From positions 3,224,001-3,288,000 of the forward strand of contig OY782680.1 in assembly GCA_963678085.1 (NCBI GenBank): a stretch of 64,000 nt of DNA. Reading direction: 5' to 3'. Position 1 is the first letter of the stretch. Each line of letters begins with the position of its first letter. The position numbers and the translations under genes are program-made. The notes under the pieces were generated by a model. That model was not told the DNA's origin, made no database searches, and was given only the letters and a program-made list of their open reading frames with translations. Of the stretch, positions 31,957 through 40,974 are shown one piece after another. The DNA is from Aliishimia sp963678085. GTDB lineage: Bacteria; Pseudomonadota; Alphaproteobacteria; Rhodobacterales; Rhodobacteraceae.

Positions 31957-32142
31957 ATTTCCTGTCCAGTGCGCATGCGCTGGACGCGCCCGAGCCTCCC
32001 CCCGGGAGGGCGCATTGCGGCGCTTGCAAGAAGACCAACCATATCAAATACTTGTAGCGTCTCAAGCCATAGAGAGTACGGAGCGCCCACCCAGGCTCGG
32101 GCGCGTCCAGCTTGGGCGAAATCTTCACATGTTGCGTTTTGC
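31939..32142 (+). repeat. Palindromic repeat A, copy 3 (cleanest copy)
   Basis: 204 bases bounded by GCAAAACG (31939-31946) and CGTTTTGC (32135-32142), an 8-base perfect terminal inverted repeat. Inside, GCTGGACGCGCCCGAGCCT (31979-31997) is the exact reverse complement of 32093-32111, 19 pairs. Adjoining this, GGGAGGGCGC (32004-32013) pairs with GCGCCCACCC (32083-32092) with one mismatch, past a bulge of six C. The loop of 69 bases differs between copies. It sits between convergent genes. Confidence 0.85.
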
Positions 32143-32163
32143 ACAGCTCTCCCCCGGCGAAAG

Positions 32164-32763
32164 CTACACCCCAAACAGAGCTGGGTACATCGACGCCACC
32201 AAGAGCACGGCCATCACCACATTGAACACCCGCAGCTTTGCCGGAGCCCGAAGCATCCGCGACATGCTCTGTCCAAGCAGTGCCCATGAGCTTACGCAGG
32301 GTATGTTGATCGAGGCAAAGACCACGGCCACACTCACGATACTGCCAAAGCTCTGATCGGGCGTGTAAAGTGTAATCAGACCCACAACCATGGTCCAAAC
32401 CTTTGGGTTCACCCATTGAAATGCTGCCGCTTGCAGAAATGTCATGGGCGTTGCCGCACGCCCCGCCTCAATGAGACCTGTCGGTTGCGTCGCGATTTTC
32501 CAGGCCAGCCACAGCAGATAAAGCGCACTTGCCCAGCGCAGGATCTCTTGCGCAGGCGGCCAGCTTTGAAAAATCCCAGCAAGCCCCATCCCCACGCAAA
32601 GCAGCATCACAACAAAGCCAATCCCCACGCCCAAAATATGTGGAATCGTGCGCAGAAAGCCGAAATTCACGCCCGAAGTCATCAGCATGATATTATTCGG
32701 CCCCGGCGTGATCGAGGAGGCAAAGCAATACAGAGCGAGGGCGGTAAGCAAATCATAAGTCAT
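32164..32763 (-). CDS. LysE/RhtB-family amino-acid exporter
   Basis: A 199-residue membrane protein with about five or six helices. The N-terminal motif SITPGPNNIMLMTSGVNFG (about residues 17-35) is the signature of the LysE/RhtB translocators, which export amino acids and related compounds. It is divergent from an Lrp/AsnC regulator gene starting at 32846, a common pairing in which the regulator controls the exporter in response to an amino acid. The exported compound cannot be told from the sequence. Confidence 0.9.
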   Translation of the reverse strand: MTYDLLTALALYCFASSITPGPNNIMLMTSGVNFGFLRTIPHILGVGIGFVVMLLCVGMGLAGIFQSWPPAQEILRWASALYLLWLAWKIATQPTGLIEAGRAATPMTFLQAAAFQWVNPKVWTMVVGLITLYTPDQSFGSIVSVAVVFASINIPCVSSWALLGQSMSRMLRAPAKLRVFNVVMAVLLVASMYPALFGV

Positions 32764-32845
32764 AGCGGCGAGAATGGGCTAACACCGGCACAATTATCCT
32801 GCTATTTCAGCGCTCACCCTTAAATCTGCGCAACAAACTAGGGCT

Positions 32846-33289
32846 ATGGACGAAATCGATCGCAAAATATTGCATGAGCTGTCACGCGACGGGCGGCAAT
32901 CCAATACCGAGCTGGCCCGGCGGGTCGCGCTTTCGCCCTCTGCCTGTTTGCGCCGGGTGCAAGAGTTGGAGCGCATCGGGGTGATCAAGGGCTACCGTGC
33001 GGTGCTGGACGGCGAAAAGATGGGGCGCGGCTTTGTGGCCTATCTTGCGGTGGGCCTGTCTGAGCATTCCAAGAAAACCCAAGAAAGCTTTGAGCGCGCC
33101 ATGCTCGCTGTCCCGCAGGTCGTGGAATGTCACAATATAACCGGAACCGCAGAATATCTGATGCGCATCGAGGTCGCCGATCTCAAGGCCTATAAAGAGC
33201 TGCATACCGAGGTGGTGGGCCAGCACCCCAAAGTGAGTTCCCTGACCTCTTACATCGTCATGGCATCACCAGTGGATCGCCGGGCTTAA
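32846..33289 (+). CDS. Lrp/AsnC-family transcriptional regulator
   Basis: A 147-residue regulator. The HTH is at the N-terminus (EIDRKILHELSRDGRQSNTELARRV, residues about 2-27, given here as two parts of the same helix-turn-helix region), followed by SPSACLRRVQELERIGVI, then a RAM ligand-binding domain (YLMRIEVADLKAY). The gene is 82 bases from the divergent LysE-family exporter, which it probably regulates. Its stop overlaps the convergent acetyltransferase gene by four bases. Confidence 0.93.
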   Translation: MDEIDRKILHELSRDGRQSNTELARRVALSPSACLRRVQELERIGVIKGYRAVLDGEKMGRGFVAYLAVGLSEHSKKTQESFERAMLAVPQVVECHNITGTAEYLMRIEVADLKAYKELHTEVVGQHPKVSSLTSYIVMASPVDRRA

Positions 33290-33777
33290 AGGGTTTTATA
33301 GAGCACAAATGCATCCACATAACCCTGGCTGGGGTGCAGGAAGGCGCCGGGCAGTTGGCCCACGGTTTCAAAGCCTGCACGGTGCCAGATATCCAAGGCG
33401 CGGGTGTTGCTCGCAACTACGAAATTATATTGCATGGCGCGAAATCCTGCTGCGCGCGCCGCTTCAAAAGAATGCTGCATCATCGCGCGCGCTACGCCTT
33501 TTCCCCTTGCATCTGGGTGGCTGGCATAGCCGCAATTGCACACATGCGCGCCGCCGCCCCCTTGATTGCGCTTAAGGTAATAGGTGCCCAGCACGCGGCC
33601 CTCACTCTCTGCCACAAAGGCCCCATGCGAAGCCCCGCGCCAATAGGCAAGGGCCGCATCGCGCGAAATATCTGGATCAATCGAATAGGTGTCACCGGCG
33701 CGAAAGACCGGCTCAAGAATGCTCCAAATCGCGGGTGCATCCTCATCAAGAGCTGCGCGAATTGTGATTTGAGACAT
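33286..33777 (-). CDS. GNAT-family N-acetyltransferase
   Basis: A 163-residue acetyltransferase. The acetyl-CoA loop is visible as NCGYASHPDARGKGVARAMM (about residues 81-100, the Q/RxxGxG/A motif as ARGKGVA). The N-terminus TIRAALDEDAPAIWSILEPV is typical. Substrate unknown. It converges with the Lrp gene and is 70 bases downstream of the RTX gene on the same strand, which could make them co-transcribed. Confidence 0.88.
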   Translation of the reverse strand: MSQITIRAALDEDAPAIWSILEPVFRAGDTYSIDPDISRDAALAYWRGASHGAFVAESEGRVLGTYYLKRNQGGGGAHVCNCGYASHPDARGKGVARAMMQHSFEAARAAGFRAMQYNFVVASNTRALDIWHRAGFETVGQLPGAFLHPSQGYVDAFVLYKTL

Positions 33778-33848
33778 GGCAATTCCCCCGCTGTTATGCG
33801 GAAAACCATCGCCCTAAGAGAGGTCACGAATGCGCCGCGCGAAACGCT

Positions 33849-35999
33849 CTACAAAATCACATCGCTTATGTCAAAATCGCCGGCATCAAGATGTTGCAGC
33901 GCGATTTGCTGGCCATCGGACATATCAATGCGCGTGCCCCAACTGCGTTCAATGACCACGAGCTGAGCAAAGCTGATCCCGTAATCGGACAGATCCAGCC
34001 GGTCTTGGCCGTCGGTGAAATCCTGCACGGTGTTAAAGCCGCCGCCTCCGCTTGCATTCATGCGGAATTCAAACACATCTGCTCCGGCTCCGCCTGATGC
34101 GGTGTCATTGCCCGGCCCCATAGAGAGCACGTCATCGCCCGCATCGCCCATCATAAAGTCATTGCCACTGCCGCCCCACAGGCTGTCATTGCCGGTGCCG
34201 CCGCGAATATCATCCTCGCCATCGCCACCGGTCAGGGTGTCATTGCCTTCATTTCCGTAGACAAAATCATCATCATTGCCCCCGTCGATCACATCATCGC
34301 CGATGCCGCCAAAGAGCGCATCATTGCCGCTGCCGCCATCGATCTTGTCATTGCCGCTGCCGCCATTGACATTGGTATCATCCCCCGCGCCAGCATTGAT
34401 AAAGTCATCGCCATCCCCGCCAATGATCTTATCCACACCGTCCTGGCCATAGAGGAAGTCATTGCCATCAAGCCCATAGATCTGATCATCGCCGCTCTGA
34501 CCATAAAAGCCATTGCCTTGATCATCCCCAAGCAGCAGATCGTCGTAGTTGGTGGCATAAACCCGCTCAACCCCGGAGACCGTTTGCAGGCTGCCATCTT
34601 CAAAGATCATGCGTGCGTTGAAGAGATCCACCGTCAGACCCTCTTCCAGCGTGTTCAGCGCATCTAGCTCGAACGAATCATAGCCAGATCCCGCATAGAT
34701 GTGATCATCGCCCAGAGAAGCCATAATCGTATCCGCGCCGCTGCCCGCATAGATGATATCTGACCCCTCACCGCCATCAATCACATCCGTGCCGCCCATG
34801 GCGTAGATAATGTCATCCCCTTCAAAACCGTAAATCTGATCTGCGCCTTGGGTTCCGTTCAGCACATCGTCCAGCCCGCCCATCTGAAACACCGAGAGCG
34901 CGCCGCCCTCATCCCCGGCGCTTACGAAAAAGCTGCGCCCTTCGACAGTGACAAAACTGCCATCACGGCTGCCATCGGTTCCAGGGGCTTCGAGTGTTTG
35001 CACCGGCGACAATTGCCCAACGCTAAAAGAGAGCGGATCGGTGTCCAGCTCGAAAACTTCGATGGTGCCCGCATAATAATTGTGCACAGCGACCAAGGTG
35101 CCGCCGCCCGCCTCGATCAAGGAGATGCCATTGGCCCCATCCAGTCGCGCTTGTGATGCGATGGTTTGCGTGACTTGCAGATTCGCCCCATCAAAGCGCA
35201 AGCCGGTAATCGCATGCGTGCCCTCAAGCCCCACATAGAGATAGGCATTGCCATCAATCTCAGTCGCCTCGATCTGCCAGGGCATATTGAGCGACGAACC
35301 CGAAACATAGCTGGTCACAAAGGACAAGACCCCAGAGCGGTCATCGATCTCAAAAATGGAGATCCCATTGTCACCGCGGCCAGCAACCGCCAGATAGTCT
35401 GTGCCAGACAGGGAAAAGGCCTTGATCATATGCGGATCTTGCAGAGCGTAGTTCGGGTTTTCGATGTCATAGACATTTTGTACATTGCGCAGTTGGCCTA
35501 AGCTCGAAATGGAAAACACGCTTAACCCATCATCCCCGGCACTCCCCGCATAGGCAAAGGTGCCACCGCTGACCGTGACCACCTCCACGCACCACACTTC
35601 AAGCAGGTTGAGGATCACACTTTCCGGGTCAAACACGGTGTCCACAGGGGTGAGGTAGGGCGCGGTTGCGCTGGCTTCAAAGAGCGTCAATCCCCCATCA
35701 TTGCGCCCAGAGACCAGCACAAAGGCGCGCCCCTCAACCTCAACGCTATGAATGGCGAGCGCCCCGTTTAGCGACACCTGATCATCATCTTCGATAAAGC
35801 CCAGCGGGGTCAGCTCCCCGTCGCTATCCATACGCAAGACTTGCACCGTATCCGCATCGTGAGAGGTGGCATAAACATAAGTGATCCCGCCCAGCTCAAG
35901 CGTTGTAAGATAGCGCACCCCAGCAAGCGAAACCGTTTCGCTCCCAAAGGTTGATCCCACCAAATTCAGGGATAGTCCGTTCACCAACGCCACGAGCAT
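33849..35999 (-). CDS. RTX calcium-binding protein with N-terminal propeller-like domain
   Basis: A 716-residue secreted protein. The first roughly 375 residues are repeated blades that alternate beta-strands and phrases such as YVYATSHDADTVQVLRM and VLVSGRNDGGLTLFEA, resembling a lactonase-type beta-propeller. Residues about 380-645 hold many GGxGxDxUx nonapeptides (for example GGSGNDKID, GNEGNDTLT, GGTGNDSLW) that fold as a calcium beta-roll. The C-terminal 60-70 residues lack Cys and end in hydrophobics (DISDVIL), as type I secretion signals do. No signal peptide and no type I exporter genes are nearby, so export would use a distant TolC-type system. Confidence 0.85.
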   Translation of the reverse strand: MLVALVNGLSLNLVGSTFGSETVSLAGVRYLTTLELGGITYVYATSHDADTVQVLRMDSDGELTPLGFIEDDDQVSLNGALAIHSVEVEGRAFVLVSGRNDGGLTLFEASATAPYLTPVDTVFDPESVILNLLEVWCVEVVTVSGGTFAYAGSAGDDGLSVFSISSLGQLRNVQNVYDIENPNYALQDPHMIKAFSLSGTDYLAVAGRGDNGISIFEIDDRSGVLSFVTSYVSGSSLNMPWQIEATEIDGNAYLYVGLEGTHAITGLRFDGANLQVTQTIASQARLDGANGISLIEAGGGTLVAVHNYYAGTIEVFELDTDPLSFSVGQLSPVQTLEAPGTDGSRDGSFVTVEGRSFFVSAGDEGGALSVFQMGGLDDVLNGTQGADQIYGFEGDDIIYAMGGTDVIDGGEGSDIIYAGSGADTIMASLGDDHIYAGSGYDSFELDALNTLEEGLTVDLFNARMIFEDGSLQTVSGVERVYATNYDDLLLGDDQGNGFYGQSGDDQIYGLDGNDFLYGQDGVDKIIGGDGDDFINAGAGDDTNVNGGSGNDKIDGGSGNDALFGGIGDDVIDGGNDDDFVYGNEGNDTLTGGDGEDDIRGGTGNDSLWGGSGNDFMMGDAGDDVLSMGPGNDTASGGAGADVFEFRMNASGGGGFNTVQDFTDGQDRLDLSDYGISFAQLVVIERSWGTRIDMSDGQQIALQHLDAGDFDISDVIL

Positions 36000-36474
36000 C
36001 TCCTTTTAACATGCAGCCAGCTTCTGCGGCATGCGGTTGCGCTCAAGAATGCGCAAACCGGCCCATCGCCCCCAAATCATACGCACCCACCCAAAAATGA
36101 GATTTGCCTCGGGAAGATTAATCTTTTGCTAAGGATTCTTGACGAAAATCGGGCATGAATGTGTCGGCAGATGCCACAATTAAATGAAGGTCAGTGCGAG
36201 GTAGAAACTACGCGTTGGAAAGAGGCAGATTTTTGGCAGAGCGAGCAGTTGGAGCGCCCAAGCTGAGCTTAATTTTCAAAAACTTGTTTGCAGTTTTCCC
36301 GCTGCGGGCGTATCGCGAGTTCCCGCGCCGCGTGCAGGGTGGAAACCATAATCGGCACTTTCCCTTATTGCTCAAGAAACGGGCCTTTCGCCCAAAGCAT
36401 TCGGGACTTATAAGCTCTTAGATGATCGGCACGAGTCGGTTCGCGGGCGTAGATACGGGCAGAGGCAGTAAAAC
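36000..36474. other. 475-bp region before mreB without a convincing gene
   Basis: This spacer separates the divergent RTX and mreB genes and must hold both promoters. A 75-codon frame at 36194 is open on the plus strand but has no family similarity and no good ribosome site, so I do not call it. A TATAAG at 36409-36414 is a possible -10 element about 60 bases before mreB. No repeat or RNA structure was recognised with confidence. Confidence 0.5.
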
Positions 36475-37521
36475 ATGGGACTTTTGGGCAGTTTAGGAGG
36501 TCTTTTATCCTCTGACATGGCAATCGACTTGGGCACGGCCAATACCCTGGTTTACGTCAAAGGCCGGGGGATCATTCTCTCTGAGCCTTCTGTTGTTGCC
36601 TATCACGTCAAAGACGGCGTCAAGCGGGTTCTTGCCGTTGGTGAGGATGCTAAGCTCATGCTGGGCCGCACCCCCGGTAGTATTGAAGCGATTCGCCCAA
36701 TGCGTGAAGGGGTGATTGCCGACTTTGATGTCGCCGAAGAGATGATTAAGCATTTTATCCGCAAGGTGCACAGGCGCTCCACCTTTTCCAAGCCCAAGAT
36801 TATCGTCTGTGTGCCCCATGGGGCCACGCCGGTTGAAAAACGCGCCATCCGCCAATCTGTTCTTTCCGCCGGTGCGCGCCGTGCAGGTCTGATTGCCGAG
36901 CCGATTGCAGCTGCGATTGGCGCGGGCATGCCGATCACCGATCCGACCGGGAATATGGTTGTGGATATTGGCGGGGGAACGACCGAGGTTGCGGTTCTCT
37001 CGCTTGGGGATATCGTCTATGCGCGCTCGGTGCGCGTCGGGGGCGACCGCATGGATGAGGGCATTATCGCCTATCTGCGCCGCCAACAGAACTTGCTTGT
37101 GGGCGAAACCACCGCCGAGCGGATCAAGAAATCCATCGGCACCGCCCGCATGCCCGATGACGGGCGCGGCACCTCCATGCAAATCCGGGGCCGTGATTTG
37201 CTGAACGGCGTGCCAAAAGAGATCGAAGTCACTCAGGCGCAGATTGCCGAGGCGCTCAGCGAGCCGGTGCAACAAATCTGCGAAGCGGTGATGACCGCCC
37301 TAGAAACCACCCCGCCTGATCTGGCCGCTGACATCGTGGATCGCGGCGTGATGCTCACCGGAGGCGGGGCATTGCTTGGGGATCTGGATTTGGCCTTGCG
37401 CGAGCAAACGGGGCTTGCGGTCTCTATCGCCGATGAATCCTTGAACTGTGTGGCCTTGGGCACGGGCCGCGCATTGGAATATGAAAAGCAACTGCGCCAC
37501 GCGATTGATTATGATAGCTAA
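36475..37521 (+). CDS. mreB: Rod-shape determining actin homologue MreB
   Basis: A 348-residue cytoskeletal ATPase that guides lateral wall synthesis. Actin-fold motifs: phosphate 1 (MAIDLGTANTLVYVKGRG, about residues 16-33), phosphate 2 (NMVVDIGGGTTEVAVLSLG, about 161-179), adenosine (VMLTGGGALLGDLDLAL). It starts the operon mreB-mreC-mreD-mrdA-rodA. A membrane-binding amphipathic N-terminus (MGLLGSLGGLLSS) is visible. The operon makes the elongasome. Confidence 0.97.
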   Translation: MGLLGSLGGLLSSDMAIDLGTANTLVYVKGRGIILSEPSVVAYHVKDGVKRVLAVGEDAKLMLGRTPGSIEAIRPMREGVIADFDVAEEMIKHFIRKVHRRSTFSKPKIIVCVPHGATPVEKRAIRQSVLSAGARRAGLIAEPIAAAIGAGMPITDPTGNMVVDIGGGTTEVAVLSLGDIVYARSVRVGGDRMDEGIIAYLRRQQNLLVGETTAERIKKSIGTARMPDDGRGTSMQIRGRDLLNGVPKEIEVTQAQIAEALSEPVQQICEAVMTALETTPPDLAADIVDRGVMLTGGGALLGDLDLALREQTGLAVSIADESLNCVALGTGRALEYEKQLRHAIDYDS

Positions 37522-37595
37522 ATCTCTTGCGCTGACCCCCATCAAGCAGGCATACTGCCCCCTATAAACCGGCAATGCGCTGAGAGATAGACGGC

Positions 37596-38495
37596 TTGAG
37601 CACAGAACGGGGATCATCAGTTGATTATGTAGGGCCGCTTAAACGGTTCATATTGAGCCTGTCCGTCGTCCTATTGCTGGGGATCTTTCTGCTTTGGCGC
37701 ATTGATAGCCCACGGGTCGAGCGGGTGCGCAACAATATGACCGATGCGCTTGTGCCCAATATGAGCTGGGCCATGGCCCCTGTGACGGGCACGGTGAACC
37801 TGTTTCGAGATTTCCAAAGCTACCGCCAGCTTGCCGCGCAAAATGAAGAGCTGCGGCGCGAATTGCGGCGCATGCGCTCTTGGAAAGAGGCCGCACTTCA
37901 ACTGGAGCAAGAAAATGCGCGCTTGCTGGATCTGAATAATGTGCAGCTTGATGCGCGGCTCACCTATATCACAGGCGTGGTGCTGGCCGATAGCGGATCA
38001 CCCTTTCGCCAATCTGTGCTTTTGAACATTGGCGAGCGCGACGGCATTCAAGATGGCTGGGCCGCGATGGACGGGATTGGCCTGGTGGGCCGGATCTCTG
38101 GCGTGGCAGGCGATACCTCTCGGGTGTTGCTCTTGACCGATGCGAACTCTCGCGTGCCGGCGGTGATCCAACCCTCGGGGCAGCGGGCCATTGTCAGCGG
38201 CGATAACACAGCGCGCCCGCCCGTGGACTTTATCGAAGATCGCAATGTGGTGCGCCCCGGTGATCGCATTGTCAGCTCTTCGGATGGTGGTGTCTTCCCG
38301 GCGGGTATTTTGATTGGTACATTACAGGCGGAAACAAATGGCCGCCTGCGCGTGCGCCTTGCCGCCGATTATGAGCGGCTCGAGTTTTTGCGGGTTTTGC
38401 GCCATTCGGGCACGCCCCAAGTATCTGATGCCGGAGGGATTATTCGCAATATCTCGCCCTCGCCCGTAGGCCCGCCGCTGGAGGAGATGCAATGA
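37596..38495 (+). CDS. mreC: Rod-shape determining protein MreC
   Basis: A 299-residue bitopic inner-membrane protein of the elongasome. One membrane helix (about residues 18-34), a coiled coil (LAAQNEELRRELRRM...LEQENARLLDL, about 79-113), then the double beta-barrel periplasmic domain with GVGLVGRI-like (GIGLVGRISGVAGDTSRVLLLTD). It starts with TTG at 37596; no ATG gives a complete N-terminus. It overlaps mreD by four bases. Confidence 0.93.
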   Translation: MSTERGSSVDYVGPLKRFILSLSVVLLLGIFLLWRIDSPRVERVRNNMTDALVPNMSWAMAPVTGTVNLFRDFQSYRQLAAQNEELRRELRRMRSWKEAALQLEQENARLLDLNNVQLDARLTYITGVVLADSGSPFRQSVLLNIGERDGIQDGWAAMDGIGLVGRISGVAGDTSRVLLLTDANSRVPAVIQPSGQRAIVSGDNTARPPVDFIEDRNVVRPGDRIVSSSDGGVFPAGILIGTLQAETNGRLRVRLAADYERLEFLRVLRHSGTPQVSDAGGIIRNISPSPVGPPLEEMQ

Positions 38496-39016
38496 CCCGC
38501 ATCTCGCCCCTGACCCTTGTGCTCAAGATGAACCTGTTCGTCGTGATCTGCATTGTGATCTACCTGGGAAATCTGCTGCCCCTGCAAACCCTGCCGCGCA
38601 GCTGGGCCATGCCGGATTTCGTCTTTCTGCTCGCGATGGTTTGGTCCGTGCGGCGCCCTGAATTTGCCCCCCCAGCCCTGCTTGCTGTGGTGTTCTTGCT
38701 GGGGGATTTTCTGCTTTCGCGCCCCCCTGGGCTTGGCGCAGCGCTCATGCTGATCGCCTGCGGACATTTGCAGCGACGCTCAAGCCGACTGAACCTAGCC
38801 GGGTTTGGCACCGAATGGGGACGTGTTGCGCTACTGATCCTGGGAACCATGGTGCTTGAACGCATCATCCTTGCCATTACCTTTCTACCTATTCCGAACC
38901 TCAGCCTCTCTGTCGTGCAGGGCTTTGCGACGATGGCGAGCTATCCCCTTGTTGTTGCCGCCTGCGCGCTATTTCTTGGCATACGCCACCACTCGACCCA
39001 GAACACCCTTCGTTAG
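38492..39016 (+). CDS. mreD: Rod-shape determining protein MreD
   Basis: A 174-residue hydrophobic protein with about five helices, the least conserved member of the elongasome. Support comes mainly from position between mreC and mrdA and from the MreD-like run PDFVFLLAMVWSVRRPEFAP. The gene overlaps mreC by four bases and lies 11 bases before mrdA. Confidence 0.88.
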   Translation: MTRISPLTLVLKMNLFVVICIVIYLGNLLPLQTLPRSWAMPDFVFLLAMVWSVRRPEFAPPALLAVVFLLGDFLLSRPPGLGAALMLIACGHLQRRSSRLNLAGFGTEWGRVALLILGTMVLERIILAITFLPIPNLSLSVVQGFATMASYPLVVAACALFLGIRHHSTQNTLR

Positions 39017-39027
39017 AAAGATGCCCC

Positions 39028-40974
39028 ATGCGCCGCCAACGCCAAGAGATTGAAGCCACACAGAAGCTCTTGACCCGTCGCACCGCTGTTCTGGGCGGGC
39101 TACAGCTTGCCTTTGTGGGCGGGCTCGCCGCCAGGATGCATCAGTTGCAGCTGGACCAGGGCCAGGATTACCGCCTGCTGGCCGAAGAGAACCGGATCAA
39201 CATTCAGCTGATTGCCCCAGAACGCGGCGAGGTGTTTGACCGCGAAGGCGTGGCGTTGGCGAGCAATGTGCCCTCTTATCGGATTGTCTTTGTGCGCGAA
39301 AATGCCGGGGATGTGGATTTGGTGTTCAACCGCCTGCGCGAGCTGGTTGAGCTGGATGAAGACATGGTGCAAGACGCGCTGAAAGACAGCAAGGCCGCGC
39401 CCTTTCACAAAGTCACCGTGGCCGAGAATGTCAGCTGGGAGGTGGTGAGCCGTGTTTCCGTGAACGCCCCCGCCCTGCCCGGTATCCAGCCAGAAGTGGG
39501 GCTGACACGCTATTACCCGCGCGGCTCTGATTTTGCGCATGTCTTGGGCTATGTGGGGCCGATCTCGGATTTCGATTTGAGCAAGATCGAGAACCCGGAC
39601 CAGCTCTTGTCAATCCCGCGCTTTCAATTTGGAAAATCCGGCATCGAATCCAATCTGGAGGACAATCTACGCGGTCAAGCGGGCACCAAGCAGGTGGAGG
39701 TAAATGCCTCAGGGCGGGTGATGCGTGAACTTTCGCGTGTTGAGGGGATTTCCGGCACGGATTTGCAGCTCACGCTGGACAGCAATTTGCAGAACTACGT
39801 ACAAGCAAGGCTGGGCGAGGAAAGCGCCAGCGCGGTGGTTATGGATGTGGAGACCGGCGATATCTTGGCTATGACCTCTGCGCCGACCTATGATCCCAAC
39901 CTCTTTGTGCAGGGGATTTCCTCACGCAATTACAATGCGCTCTTGCATGACGATCACCGCCCGCTGGTGCCAAAGGCGATCCAAGGTTCTTACCCGCCCG
40001 GCTCGACCTTTAAGATGATCACCGCTCTGGCCGCTCTCGAAGAGGGGATGATCGGCCCTGAAGACACGGTTTGGTGCCCCGGCTATACCGAAATCGCCGG
40101 TCGCCGTGTGCATTGCTGGAAACGCGCCGGGCATGGGCATGTGAACCTGAAAATGTCGCTCGAACAGAGCTGCGATATTTTCTATTATGATCTGGCCGCC
40201 AAGGTCGGCATTGAACGGATCTCTGACATGGCGCGGCGTTTTGGGCTTGGCGTGCAGCATGACATCCCGGTGCCTTCGGTCTCTAAGGGGTTGATGCCGA
40301 CCAAAGATTGGAAATTCCAAACCCATAAAGAAGATTGGATGGTCGGCGATACGGTCAATGCAACCATCGGCCAAGGTTTCCTGCTGGCCTCGCCCCTACA
40401 GCTGACGGTGATGACCTCTCGCCTTGCCACGGGCCGCGAGATCAAGCCGCGTCTGGTCAAATCCATTGATGGGCGCGATACCTATGACGGCCCTGCCCCA
40501 AGCCTTGGGGTGAGTGAGGCCAATCTGAGCAAAATCCGCAATGGCATGTATGCGGTGGTCAATTCGCGCAAAGGCACGGCGTACCGCTCGCGTGTGATTG
40601 ATGACGGCGCGCGCATTGCAGGCAAAACCGGCACCTCTCAGGTATTTTCGATCACCGCTGCTGAGCGTGCCTCGGGCGTGCGCAAATGCGCAGATCTGCC
40701 CTGGAACCGGCGCGACCATGCGCTATTTGTGAATTTCGCCCCCTATGACAATCCCAAAATCGCGGTGACTGTGGTGGTCGAACATGGCTGTGGCGGCTCT
40801 TCGGCAGCAGCGCCCATTGCGCGCGATATTACCTTGCAGGCGCTTTATAAGGGCGCCCCGCCGCTTGAGGCCTACCCGCAGCGCTATCGCGACGGGATTG
40901 CAGAGCAGCAAGAGCGTCTCAAAGATGTTCAACCCATGGTGCAAGGGGTTGGCACGCACGGGGGGAAAGTGTGA
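39028..40974 (+). CDS. mrdA: Penicillin-binding protein 2
   Basis: A 648-residue class B transpeptidase that cross-links peptidoglycan during elongation. One N-terminal membrane helix (about residues 21-37), the pedestal domain starting ERGEVFDREGVALASNVPSY, then the catalytic motifs: PGSTFK (SxxK, about residue 325-330), SCD (SxN position) in MSLEQSCDIFYYDLA, and GKTGTSQV (KTG). The stop overlaps the GTG start of rodA by four bases. Confidence 0.95.
   Translation: MRRQRQEIEATQKLLTRRTAVLGGLQLAFVGGLAARMHQLQLDQGQDYRLLAEENRINIQLIAPERGEVFDREGVALASNVPSYRIVFVRENAGDVDLVFNRLRELVELDEDMVQDALKDSKAAPFHKVTVAENVSWEVVSRVSVNAPALPGIQPEVGLTRYYPRGSDFAHVLGYVGPISDFDLSKIENPDQLLSIPRFQFGKSGIESNLEDNLRGQAGTKQVEVNASGRVMRELSRVEGISGTDLQLTLDSNLQNYVQARLGEESASAVVMDVETGDILAMTSAPTYDPNLFVQGISSRNYNALLHDDHRPLVPKAIQGSYPPGSTFKMITALAALEEGMIGPEDTVWCPGYTEIAGRRVHCWKRAGHGHVNLKMSLEQSCDIFYYDLAAKVGIERISDMARRFGLGVQHDIPVPSVSKGLMPTKDWKFQTHKEDWMVGDTVNATIGQGFLLASPLQLTVMTSRLATGREIKPRLVKSIDGRDTYDGPAPSLGVSEANLSKIRNGMYAVVNSRKGTAYRSRVIDDGARIAGKTGTSQVFSITAAERASGVRKCADLPWNRRDHALFVNFAPYDNPKIAVTVVVEHGCGGSSAAAPIARDITLQALYKGAPPLEAYPQRYRDGIAEQQERLKDVQPMVQGVGTHGGKV

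Noticed and set aside
34015..34603. Repetitive open frames opposite or out of frame with the RTX region, looking like Pro/Ser- or Met-rich proteins
   Set aside because: They are artefacts of the tandem nonapeptide codons read in other frames.
36194..36421. 75-codon frame before mreB
   Set aside because: No ribosome site, no family similarity, basic low-quality composition; it is probably the mreB leader region.
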